Part shown: positions 16,880 through 24,402 of the stretch, piece after piece
Layout of the letters: each line of letters starts with the position of its first letter
Position numbering within the stretch: the stretch's first letter is position 1
DNA from: Chitinophaga hostae
GTDB lineage: Bacteria > Bacteroidota > Bacteroidia > Chitinophagales > Chitinophagaceae
Reading direction: 5' to 3'
Length of the DNA stretch: 64,000 nucleotides
Assembly (NCBI RefSeq): GCF_018224885.1
Contig: NZ_JAGTXB010000010.1
Location: 62,001 to 126,000, forward strand
Made by a program: the position numbers and the translations under genes
The notes under the pieces: generated by a model
Seen by the model: only the letters and a program-made list of their open reading frames with translations
Database searches by the model: none
Told to the model about the DNA's origin: nothing

Positions 16880-18511
16880 ATGATGAAACATCTTAGATGG
16901 CGGTTGCTATTGGCAGTACTACTGATCGGTACCTGCGTTAGCGCCCAGGTGCCTGCGGTAACGTTGGGTCCTGACTTTAGTGAGCCCGCAGATGGCTGGG
17001 ACAAGCTCCTCCAGCTGAGGAACGGCAACACGCTTTACCTGCATTTTGGAAAAAAGGAGGGATTGCTGGTAACCGTATACAATCCACAGCATGAATTAAC
17101 CGTTGCCGATACCGTACATACACAACAGTGGAATAGCGCGGACCTTGAGTCAACCGAAATAGATGGTATCTATGAAATAAACGGGCAACCGGTTATATTT
17201 TTACAGCAGCTGGTAAAATATATCCCGGTGTTATACCGCCTGGTACTGGATCCGGAAACGGGGAAGCTGCTCCGGGAAGACAAGCTGGGGGAAATACCTA
17301 CCGTTCAACACCGGAGCGTGTTTGCAGACGATAACCTGGCATCACATGATATCTTTGTAGAGAAAGACCCGGCAAGTGATTACTACGCTGTGGCCTTTTT
17401 TTCAGGAGCCGCTATACAGAAAAATGACAGTGTTCACGAGCGGATACAGGTGTTGCATTTCTCCCCCGCGCACGAACAGGTTAATAAAGCCTGGTTCTAT
17501 TTACCCGATACTTCGTATAGCTATTTCAGTTATATCAGCATGGCTGTGCAGGGAAAAGAACGGGTATATCTTGCTACAGTGGGGTTTAACGCGAAGCAGA
17601 AAGATGACGATGCCGGGCCTAAGGTACTTTTTTCTTTGCTGTCGCCGGATTCGGCGACTTTTGCGCACCGTGTGCTGGATTACACAGCGGGCGCCGGTAA
17701 TGTAGCCGGTTATATTCAGGCCACGCCGGCCATGGAGCAGGTGCGCCTGTTGCTATACCTTCCTGCCCATCAAAAGGAGGGAGGAACGGGGATTATGATG
17801 AACACCTTCCTGGCCGCAAATGGTAAGTTGAAAAAGCATGTACAGTTGTCGTTCCCGGAACTGACCAGGAATGTACTGTTAAACCTGGGATACAAGGAAG
17901 AATACAAAGGCACTCCGCAACGATTAGTACTAAACGAAGATGGCAGCAGTACGCTGTTGCTGGAAAACCTGTCTTTCTTTAAGCAGGGCAATTCTCAGGT
18001 TAATAAACTACATACAAATCTTGGTGATATTGGCATTGCCGTATTGGATACCGCCGGCCGGGAAAATACGACCATGGCGGTTTCCAAGTACCAGGTGGTT
18101 ACAGGTGTTTGCGAGCCCTTCCAGCTGCAGCGCCGCGCCAAAAGTGAATGGGTGTTCCGTAATAAAATTGCTGCACTGAATACCAATACCTATCTCTCTT
18201 ATGACTATATTCCCGGTGCTGATCTTTCTTTTGTATTGTTTAATGACTACCTGCAATACCTTGACACCGGGGGACAAGATAAAGTACGTAAGCCATTGAA
18301 ATTCGCTGCTGATGCCAATTTCGTTTGTTATCGTTTCTATAAGGGAAAAATGGAAAGGCTCTTTTTATTTGGTATGCCGGAAGTAACGAAAGGTTATGCC
18401 TGTATGATGGGCGCAACAGATTACCTTCCTCAAAGCCGTCAATACGCAACCATTTTGATTTCCCGTAGTGGATTGGAAAAGAAGGCCAATATCGCCTGGA
18501 TTAAGTTTTAA
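16880..18511 (+). CDS. Secreted protein of unknown function (543 aa)
   Basis: I do not recognise a family. The N-terminus is a Sec signal (MMKHLRWRLLLAVLLIGTCVSAQ, cleavage near residue 23; ATG 16883 is an equally good start). The mature part is rich in beta-strand-like stretches and aromatic residues, with many short acidic turns (DPETGK, DTAGRE, DEDGSS) in the manner of a beta-propeller or WD-like fold, but no canonical repeat is visible. There are few Cys and no transmembrane segment, so it is probably periplasmic or exported. It has its own promoter box and faces the convergent endonuclease V gene 46 bases away. Confidence 0.75.
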   Translation: MMKHLRWRLLLAVLLIGTCVSAQVPAVTLGPDFSEPADGWDKLLQLRNGNTLYLHFGKKEGLLVTVYNPQHELTVADTVHTQQWNSADLESTEIDGIYEINGQPVIFLQQLVKYIPVLYRLVLDPETGKLLREDKLGEIPTVQHRSVFADDNLASHDIFVEKDPASDYYAVAFFSGAAIQKNDSVHERIQVLHFSPAHEQVNKAWFYLPDTSYSYFSYISMAVQGKERVYLATVGFNAKQKDDDAGPKVLFSLLSPDSATFAHRVLDYTAGAGNVAGYIQATPAMEQVRLLLYLPAHQKEGGTGIMMNTFLAANGKLKKHVQLSFPELTRNVLLNLGYKEEYKGTPQRLVLNEDGSSTLLLENLSFFKQGNSQVNKLHTNLGDIGIAVLDTAGRENTTMAVSKYQVVTGVCEPFQLQRRAKSEWVFRNKIAALNTNTYLSYDYIPGADLSFVLFNDYLQYLDTGGQDKVRKPLKFAADANFVCYRFYKGKMERLFLFGMPEVTKGYACMMGATDYLPQSRQYATILISRSGLEKKANIAWIKF

Positions 18512-18557
18512 GCGGCGGGTTGAATGCGAAGCGCAAATATCAGGGCTGCCGGTGCTG

Positions 18558-19247
18558 CTACAGCGCGCTCCATCCTTCCGGGACCGCACCCAGCCTGAAC
18601 TGGTTTACGGCGTTATGCGCCAGTCTTGTAGGCTCGGGAAGGCGATAGCCCTTTATGCATTGCCGGAGAATATCAAGACTGCCAGGCACATCTGCCAGGT
18701 GTCCTGGCGACACAAAAATTGGTTTTACGTTCGTTTTGCTGCGGAATACATTACCCAGTAGTTGTCCTTGTTTGTCGGTCAGCGGGGTATGGCTGCCCTT
18801 TTCCGGCGCCGGTTCCTCATAAATGCCAAACAGTTTCTTCTTGGCGCTGCCAATGGTAGCCTGATTGGCAAGTACACCAAAGTGGCTGGCAATACCCATA
18901 CGACGCGGATGAGCGATACCATGGCCATCTACTACGAGGATATCGGGTTTCACGGGTAATTGTTCCCACGCATCCAGCAAGGGAGGGATTTCACGAAAAG
19001 CAAGAAACCCGGGTACATAGGGGAACAGCACTTCTCTTTTTACAAGACTGTAACCCACCGGGATAAGCGATGGAAATTCCAGCAGCACGATGCCAGCATA
19101 CACCGTAGTACTAAATTTATTGAAGGAGATATCTGCTCCGGCGATGTAGTTTAGCGGACCTTTAAAGGTAACAGTTTTTACCTGTTGCTGCATTTCCCGT
19201 TGTATAACGGTGGCTTCCGGTATGGTTAAATTGTTGTAGTTGATCAT
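18558..19247 (-). CDS. nfi: Endonuclease V (deoxyinosine 3'-endonuclease)
   Basis: Endonuclease V nicks DNA, and sometimes RNA, one phosphate 3' of deaminated adenine (inosine). The 229-aa protein has the three metal-binding acids of the family: Asp39 in IAGADISF, Glu86 in FLAFREIPPLL and Asp107 in DILVVDGHGIAHPRR. The wedge motif appears as PYVPG at 76-80. GIASHFGVLA and KPIFVSPGHL complete the family pattern. It is the last gene of a minus-strand group with mgtC and the DUF763 gene (gaps of 21 and 24 bases), which suggests a shared DNA-maintenance role for the latter. Confidence 0.96.
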   Translation of the reverse strand: MINYNNLTIPEATVIQREMQQQVKTVTFKGPLNYIAGADISFNKFSTTVYAGIVLLEFPSLIPVGYSLVKREVLFPYVPGFLAFREIPPLLDAWEQLPVKPDILVVDGHGIAHPRRMGIASHFGVLANQATIGSAKKKLFGIYEEPAPEKGSHTPLTDKQGQLLGNVFRSKTNVKPIFVSPGHLADVPGSLDILRQCIKGYRLPEPTRLAHNAVNQFRLGAVPEGWSAL

Positions 19248-19271
19248 GACAATCGTTGTTTATTATTCCAC

Positions 19272-20480
19272 TCAGAAAAGCTTGAGCTGCTCACCGTTCC
19301 CGGGTTCCGGAGGTTTTACTGCTTTTCCGAAAACTGTTCTGCCACCGTACTGCCAGGAGTTCTGGCGTTCCTGTGCTATCACTTTATCGAAATTGGCGTT
19401 GGGCTCAAAGTCTTTTTCCATTTGCTGAGACAGTATTGATAATTTTCGGATGGCGTCTTTTTTATCAGACTCGCCGATCTTAGCTTTTTGCAATGCCTCT
19501 TTCAGTGTATGGATCGTTTCATCGTAAACCCTGGTAGGCACCGGGAAAGGATGTCCGTCCTTACCGCCATGAGCAAACGAAAAACGGGCCGGATCATCGA
19601 AGCGGGAGGGAGTACCGTGTATCACTTCGCTCACCAGCGTAAGCGATTGCAACGTTCTGGGGCCTACGCCTTCGAGCATCAGCAGCGTTTCAAAATTAGC
19701 CGGCTGGGTATCATGTGCCAGGGCCAGTACGCTTCCAAGTCGTTTCAGATTTACATTCTCCGCTCTCACATCATGGTGGGACGGCATCGTGAGATGGCGG
19801 ATTTCGGGAAGCAGGTGGACTGGCTTCTCCTTTGTCAGCTGCAGGATGCCCGATTTAGTGCTGCCTGCCTGCAGATCGGTCAGGTTAAGGATCTGTCCCT
19901 GGTTACGACCATATATAAAAGTATGCGGCGCTTCGGTGAAAGACCTGAATGCAGCCGAATGCCAATGATAGCGTCTGGCCATGCTGCTGGCATCATTCAT
20001 ACCTTGTTGTACCACTGCCCATTCTCCTTCATCAGACAGTATAAAGGAGTGCAGGTATAGCTGGAAACCGTCCTGAACGGCGGTATTGTCGACCTTGGCG
20101 GTGAGCTTGCTGCTGTATACCAGTTGATCGCCGGGAAGCCCGATTTTATTGGCAATAGCGGTGAGCTCTGCAGGCGTTTGTTTGCTATGGCGGCCTTTGC
20201 CGCCGCAAATATAGATACCCAGTTCAGCGGAACGGGGATTGACAGCCTTTTTCAAAGCACCCATTACGCTGGTGGTAATGCCGGATGAGTGCCAATCCAT
20301 GCCCAGCACGCAGCCCAGTGCCTGAAACCAGCAGGGATCGCTGAGTCGCTTTATCACTTCACTCTTACCATAGTCTGTAACGATGGCCTCCACAATAGCG
20401 CCGCCTAAAAGACTCATACGCTTCGCCAGCCAGGGCGGTACCTGGCCATAGTGTAAAGGCATATCTGCGTATGATGGCAT
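19272..20480 (-). CDS. DUF763 protein with helix-hairpin-helix and clamp-like C-terminal motif
   Basis: A 402-aa member of DUF763, a family of unknown biochemical function found in archaea and some bacteria. Family features are the N-terminal ADMPLHYGQVPPWLAKRM, the GIYICGGKGRHSKQTP segment (about 96-111) and the DASSMARRYHWHS segment. A helix-hairpin-helix-like LLMLEGVGPRTLQSL at about 266-280 suggests DNA contact, followed by RFSFAHGGKDGHPFPV. The protein ends in EQLKLF, which fits the QLxLF motif that binds the bacterial sliding clamp. Position directly before endonuclease V supports a DNA repair or processing role; that is inference. Confidence 0.9.
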   Translation of the reverse strand: MPSYADMPLHYGQVPPWLAKRMSLLGGAIVEAIVTDYGKSEVIKRLSDPCWFQALGCVLGMDWHSSGITTSVMGALKKAVNPRSAELGIYICGGKGRHSKQTPAELTAIANKIGLPGDQLVYSSKLTAKVDNTAVQDGFQLYLHSFILSDEGEWAVVQQGMNDASSMARRYHWHSAAFRSFTEAPHTFIYGRNQGQILNLTDLQAGSTKSGILQLTKEKPVHLLPEIRHLTMPSHHDVRAENVNLKRLGSVLALAHDTQPANFETLLMLEGVGPRTLQSLTLVSEVIHGTPSRFDDPARFSFAHGGKDGHPFPVPTRVYDETIHTLKEALQKAKIGESDKKDAIRKLSILSQQMEKDFEPNANFDKVIAQERQNSWQYGGRTVFGKAVKPPEPGNGEQLKLF

Positions 20481-20501
20481 AAATAATAATTAATGAAAGG
20501 A

Positions 20502-21167
20502 TTACAGGGGATTGGACTGCACTTCGTACTGGAAGATGTTTTTATTTTGCAGCAGGTAAGTATCCAGCTGCTCCATTTTATCGCGGTGGCCGCGTACCGC
20601 GTAATTTACTTCTATGACGTCTTCCTTTCTCACGATCATCATTTTTTTATATTTAAGATGAAACCCCTGTAGTATATTTTCAACATCCATGTGTGGAAAT
20701 TTCTCTTCATAAAAGTAAATTGTGTAGAGACGTTTGTCGTTCATCTGCGCAATTTTCCTTTCGCCAAACTCCAGTACAATTAAAACGATCAGCGAACCGG
20801 CGAGGGCCGCCGCTGCCAGCCAGTACTGGCTCATACCCACGGCCATGCCCAGTGCGGCGGCGATCCAGATAGAGGCCGCCGTGGTAATTCCATCTATGGT
20901 GTAATCGCCTTTGAAAATCACACCGGCCCCGATAAAACCAACGCCCGTAAGGATATTGGAGGCTACCCTGTCGGCAGAGTTAGGGAATCCCAGTTCCGCT
21001 GATAAAATGGTGAATACCGTACTGCTCATACATATCAGCGTCATAGTACGCATCCCTGCGGCCTTGCGCTTATATTCCCTTTCGAGTCCCAGTAATGCTC
21101 CCATTACCAGCGCAATCAGTACTTTCAGCAGCTGGTCTTCTTCTATGACTTGCAAAACATGTTTCAT
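20502..21167 (-). CDS. MgtC/SapB family membrane protein
   Basis: A 221-aa membrane protein. Residues about 10-145 hold the MgtC/SapB domain, with the signature ALVMGALLGLEREYKRKAAG, then GVGFIGAGVIFK and TTAASIWIAAALGMAVGM. A soluble ACT-like C-terminal domain follows at about 150-221. MgtC proteins help pathogens survive low magnesium and acid stress, partly by acting on the F-type ATPase; SapB-type homologues in other bacteria are of unclear function. No magnesium riboswitch was seen upstream. It is the first gene of the mgtC-DUF763-nfi group, with an exact -7 box 19 bases before its ATG. Confidence 0.92.
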   Translation of the reverse strand: MKHVLQVIEEDQLLKVLIALVMGALLGLEREYKRKAAGMRTMTLICMSSTVFTILSAELGFPNSADRVASNILTGVGFIGAGVIFKGDYTIDGITTAASIWIAAALGMAVGMSQYWLAAAALAGSLIVLIVLEFGERKIAQMNDKRLYTIYFYEEKFPHMDVENILQGFHLKYKKMMIVRKEDVIEVNYAVRGHRDKMEQLDTYLLQNKNIFQYEVQSNPL

Positions 21168-21185
21168 CGTGAAAATATATTGCTA

Positions 21186-21193
21186 CAAATGTA
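21186..21193 (-). promoter_or_regulatory. Bacteroidota -7 box for the mgtC-DUF763-nfi operon
   Basis: The minus strand reads TACATTTG, an exact TAnnTTTG match, 18 bases upstream of the mgtC start codon. Confidence 0.55.
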
Positions 21194-21278
21194 CGCGTTG
21201 GCACAATTCTTTCCTTTGAGAAAAAGTAATAAAAATTTAAACGGTTTACCGGAATACTCATCATAAATTCATCTGACA

Positions 21279-21476
21279 ATGGAACCCTTTTTCTATAAAG
21301 CATGCGTGGTACTGTGTTTAGCAGGTATGCTCAGCCTTTTTCTATTTTCCTGCAGCGGCAGCAAAGAGGCCAGCCGGGAAGCGGATTCGGCAGCGGTGGC
21401 TATTCCCAAGGTAGACTCCACCAGCGTTATTCCCGTTGATACCACTAAAACGAAGCCCGACACAGTCCGTTTATAA
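21279..21476 (+). CDS. Small lipoprotein (65 aa)
   Basis: Signal peptide with lipobox LFSC (Cys at about residue 25), then about 40 residues of low-complexity Ser/Asp/Thr/Pro sequence (EADSAAVAIPKVDSTS, VDTTKTKPDTVRL). It is probably an acylated envelope peptide without a folded domain. Its composition resembles the next gene (21549-21791), and the two may be distant duplicates. No function can be given. Confidence 0.6.
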   Translation: MEPFFYKACVVLCLAGMLSLFLFSCSGSKEASREADSAAVAIPKVDSTSVIPVDTTKTKPDTVRL

Positions 21477-21548
21477 ACAGGCGGTTTAAGGTGTGACGCC
21501 CGTTAACTCATCTGACACTGATTTACTTCACCCTTAAACAACTGTATT

Positions 21549-21791
21549 ATGAAAGTCACAAACATGTTAATGCTGGCGGGGCTGGGCGTACTATTACTGG
21601 CAGCATGCGGTAACGGTAATAAACCGGCAACAGATTCAACAGTTAATGCAATGGATACTGCGGGCGTAGTACCACCACCGGATACTGCTCCTGCGGCGCA
21701 AATGCCCCCCGGAGCTATTAATCCGGGAGAAGATTCCTCCCGCTATGGCACGGGAGCCGGTGATTCCTCTAAAACCGGGCCGCGTCGGTAA
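21549..21791 (+). CDS. Small lipoprotein (80 aa)
   Basis: Signal MKVTNMLMLAGLGVLLLAAC with the lipobox Cys at residue 20, followed by a 60-residue Pro/Asp/Ser/Thr-rich disordered tail (PPPDTAPAAQMPPGA, EDSSRYGTGAGDSSK). It lies 72 bases after a similar small lipoprotein gene and is followed 10 bases later by a 20-bp hairpin, which supports it as a transcribed gene. Function unknown. Confidence 0.65.
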   Translation: MKVTNMLMLAGLGVLLLAACGNGNKPATDSTVNAMDTAGVVPPPDTAPAAQMPPGAINPGEDSSRYGTGAGDSSKTGPRR

Positions 21792-21801
21792 TACGCAGCA
21801 C

Positions 21802-21855
21802 AACGCCTCCGGTGTTTGTTTTTCCGTTATCAGGGAAACAAACACCGGAGGCGTT
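21802..21855 (+). terminator. 20-bp hairpin after the small lipoprotein genes
   Basis: AACGCCTCCGGTGTTTGTTT (21802-21821) pairs perfectly with 21836-21855, loop 14 bases, followed by ATCATTTTAT. It is most likely the terminator of the lipoprotein transcript. It also shows that frames opening inside it (from 21812) are not the start of the ABC gene. Confidence 0.75.
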
Positions 21856-21879
21856 ATCATTTTATAGCACTTTTTACAA

Positions 21880-21887
21880 TATATTTG
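21880..21887 (+). promoter_or_regulatory. Bacteroidota -7 box for the ABC transporter gene
   Basis: TATATTTG, an exact TAnnTTTG match, 41 bases before the ATG at 21929 and directly after the preceding terminator hairpin. Confidence 0.6.
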
Positions 21888-21928
21888 GATACACTTCGTC
21901 TACCTCTATTAACAAAGACTATATCCGA

Positions 21929-23710
21929 ATGCAAAACGACATTACCGCCACATCTCCCAAACAACCCATCAAAGTGGCATCCCTTAAAAAAACATTCCGC
22001 CTGTTCCGTTATGTAAAACCTTACTGGCCTCAATTTGCGCTTGGGCTGCTTTTCCTGCTGATATCCAGTCTTGCAGGTCTTGCTTTTCCAAAACTACTGG
22101 GTAACCTGGTAGATCCCAGCAGCAGTACCAGCCTGGTTAAAGGCATGAATAAAGCAGGCGTTATGCTGATCGCTGTATTGATAGGACAATCCATTTTTTC
22201 CTTCTTTCGTATTGTATTATTTGTAAATGTAACTGAGAAAACGCTGGCTACTCTCCGGCAAACTATTTATAGTCACCTGATCCGGCTGCCGATGAAATTT
22301 TTCCTGGAAAGGAGAGTAGGAGAACTGAGCAGCCGTATTTCTTCAGATATTTCCCTGTTGCAGGAAACGTTCACCACCACCCTGGCCGAATTTATCCGGC
22401 AGATGATCATTATCGTAGGTGGCGTGGTGATATTGCTGATCACTTCCCCCCAGCTGACCGCCTTTATGCTGGCCATTTTGCCGCTGATGATGATCGTGGC
22501 GGTGGTATTCGGGAAGTTTATCCGCCGTTTTTCCAAACAGGTGCAGGAGCAGGTGGCCGCTTCTAATACGGTGGTAGAGGAAACCCTGCAGGGCATCCTG
22601 AACGTAAAGGCGTTTGCCAACGAATTCTTTGAAATAGCCCGCTATAAGCAGCGCACCAACGAAGCTGCCCGCATCGGGATGAAAGGCGGCAAGTTTCGCG
22701 GCGCCTTTTCTTCCTTTATCATTATGGGGATTTTTGGCGCGCTCGTGGCCGTGATCTGGAGAGGGGTTGCCATTGGTATGCCTACTTCCGCACTACTGTC
22801 ATTTGTACTCTATTCCCTGTTTATAGGCGGCTCTATCGCAGGTTTGGCTGAGGTATACACCAATCTGCAAAAAAGCATTGGCGCTACTGAACATCTGCTG
22901 GAAATACTGGATGAACCGGCGGAAGATATCTCACCGGTTACGGCTATTGCCCCGGAAAACCACCTGGACGGACAAATCAGCTTTCGCAATGTTTCTTTTC
23001 ATTATCCTTCCCGCCCGGATCTGACGATTATGAATGATGTGTCGTTTGATGTGTACGCCGATCAAAAGGTGGCATTGGTGGGGCCCAGCGGCGCTGGTAA
23101 AAGTACGATAGTATCCTTACTGTTACGGTTATACGATCCGGTGAATGGCAACATCCTGTTTGATGGCAAGGAAAGCAGCTCCTTTCCCTTATCACAGCTA
23201 CGTTCCCAGATGGCAGTGGTGCCGCAGGACGTATTCCTCTTTGGCGGTACCATCGCTGAAAATATTGCTTATGGCAAACCCGGTGCTACAGTGGAAGAAA
23301 TGGAGGCTGCCGCCAAACAGGCCAATGCCTGGGAATTCATACAGCGGTTTCCGTTAGGACTTGATACCGTAGTAGGAGAGCGTGGTATCCAGTTGTCCGG
23401 CGGGCAGCGGCAACGTATCGCCATCGCCAGGGCGGTGCTGAAAAATCCGCGGATACTGATACTGGACGAGGCTACCTCCGCACTCGATTCCGAATCAGAA
23501 AGGCTGGTTCAGGACGCGCTGGACAAACTGATGGAAGGGCGTACCTCCATCGTGATTGCCCACCGCCTCGCCACCGTGAGGGAGGCCGACAAGATTATTG
23601 TACTGGATAAAGGACATATCGTGGAAGAAGGCACCCACAATGAATTGATCGGACAGGACGGATTATACAGAACGCTCAGTGAGATGCAGTTTATAGCGGC
23701 TAGCAGTTAG
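21929..23710 (+). CDS. ABC exporter, fused permease and ATPase
   Basis: A 593-aa half-transporter that would act as a homodimer in the inner membrane. Residues about 25-310 form a six-helix type I exporter membrane domain. The ATPase domain follows: Walker A GPSGAGKST at about 386-394, Q-loop around VVPQDVFLFGG, signature LSGGQRQR near 489, Walker B ILILDEATSALD near 509 and H-loop IVIAHRLAT. This is the MsbA/multidrug/lipid exporter class; substrate unknown. ATG 21929 is chosen because the earlier in-frame ATG at 21812 lies inside the preceding terminator. Its TAG stop lies within heptad element F. Confidence 0.93.
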   Translation: MQNDITATSPKQPIKVASLKKTFRLFRYVKPYWPQFALGLLFLLISSLAGLAFPKLLGNLVDPSSSTSLVKGMNKAGVMLIAVLIGQSIFSFFRIVLFVNVTEKTLATLRQTIYSHLIRLPMKFFLERRVGELSSRISSDISLLQETFTTTLAEFIRQMIIIVGGVVILLITSPQLTAFMLAILPLMMIVAVVFGKFIRRFSKQVQEQVAASNTVVEETLQGILNVKAFANEFFEIARYKQRTNEAARIGMKGGKFRGAFSSFIIMGIFGALVAVIWRGVAIGMPTSALLSFVLYSLFIGGSIAGLAEVYTNLQKSIGATEHLLEILDEPAEDISPVTAIAPENHLDGQISFRNVSFHYPSRPDLTIMNDVSFDVYADQKVALVGPSGAGKSTIVSLLLRLYDPVNGNILFDGKESSSFPLSQLRSQMAVVPQDVFLFGGTIAENIAYGKPGATVEEMEAAAKQANAWEFIQRFPLGLDTVVGERGIQLSGGQRQRIAIARAVLKNPRILILDEATSALDSESERLVQDALDKLMEGRTSIVIAHRLATVREADKIIVLDKGHIVEEGTHNELIGQDGLYRTLSEMQFIAASS

Positions 23711-23894
23711 CTTTTAGCTTTTAGCAAATGCCGCGAAGAAGGACTGTAATTCATGTGATTTAACTGATGATCCTGAAAGCGCAGACAAACGTTTAATAAT
23801 AAAAGCAAAGAACCGGTTTGACGATGATCAAACCGGTTCTTTGCTTTTATCTTCGCTGCATTGGCTAAAAGCTAAAAGCTAATGGCTAAAAGCT
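23708..23894. repeat. Heptad inverted-repeat element F with nested hairpin (convergent ABC exporter / thioesterase)
   Basis: The left arm starts at the ABC stop codon with TTAGC and TTTTAGC units and the core GCAAATGCCGCGAAGA. The right arm has ATCTTCGCTGCATT and then TAAAAGC, TAAAAGC, TAATGGC, TAAAAGC. Between the arms lie about 110 bases, including a second, unrelated 23-bp hairpin (23799-23850). The TAG stop of the thioesterase gene (23893-23895, minus strand) is made from the last unit. It is the longest member of the family here. Confidence 0.85.
23799..23850. terminator. Strong 23-bp hairpin inside element F
   Basis: Arms 23799-23821 and 23828-23850 are perfect reverse complements (inner AAAGAACCGGTTTGA), loop CGATGA. 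It is AT-rich at its base and would serve as a bidirectional terminator for both convergent genes. Confidence 0.75.
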
Positions 23895-24372
23895 ACTCCG
23901 CCATATACGGTTTCATTTCTTCATCAATATCCTTGCGCAGGTCCATCAGTTTTTTTGCATAGCCTTCCATACTGACGTCGTTGGCGGTTTGTGGTATCCA
24001 CTTGGGAACGGCAACAGTTTTGCCGGTGTCATCTACTGCTGCGAATACCATTACACAGTGGGTGGTTTTGGTTTTCTGCTGCTGCCTCGGGTTGCCTGCA
24101 AATACATCAATAGAGATGTGCATGCTGGTGTTACCGGTATAAATGATCCTGGCATCTATTTCCACCAGGTCGCCGATCGCAATAGGTTTGAAAAAGCGAA
24201 TGCCCCCTACATAAACGGTAACGGCATATTGTCCGCTCCAATTGGCTGCACAGGTATAACCTGCCTGGTCAATCCATTTCATAACGGAGCCTCCGTGGAC
24301 TTTGCCGCCGAAGTTTACATCCGACGGTTCTGCCAGAAACCGAAGGGTAATCGTGTGATAAATAGAATCCAT
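23893..24372 (-). CDS. Acyl-CoA thioesterase (hotdog fold, YciA/BACH-like)
   Basis: A 159-aa hotdog-fold protein. The family pattern is the start TITLRFLAEPSDVNFGGKVHGGSVMKWIDQAGY, in which Asn and the His-Gly-Gly segment form the active site, then VGGIRFFKPIAIGDLVEIDARIIYTG and a C-terminal segment with KTTHCVMVFAAVD. Such enzymes hydrolyse acyl-CoA to free acid and CoA; chain-length preference cannot be read. It starts 30 bases after the upstream receptor gene on the same strand and may share its transcript, and its stop codon lies in heptad element F. Confidence 0.92.
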   Translation of the reverse strand: MDSIYHTITLRFLAEPSDVNFGGKVHGGSVMKWIDQAGYTCAANWSGQYAVTVYVGGIRFFKPIAIGDLVEIDARIIYTGNTSMHISIDVFAGNPRQQQKTKTTHCVMVFAAVDDTGKTVAVPKWIPQTANDVSMEGYAKKLMDLRKDIDEEMKPYMAE

Positions 24373-24402
24373 AGTTGCTGTTTACTGGCAACAAATTACG
24401 AA

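Noticed and set aside
21812..21928. 39-residue N-terminal extension of the ABC exporter
   Set aside because: It begins inside the hairpin of the preceding gene and precedes the -7 box; ATG 21929 gives a normal family N-terminus.
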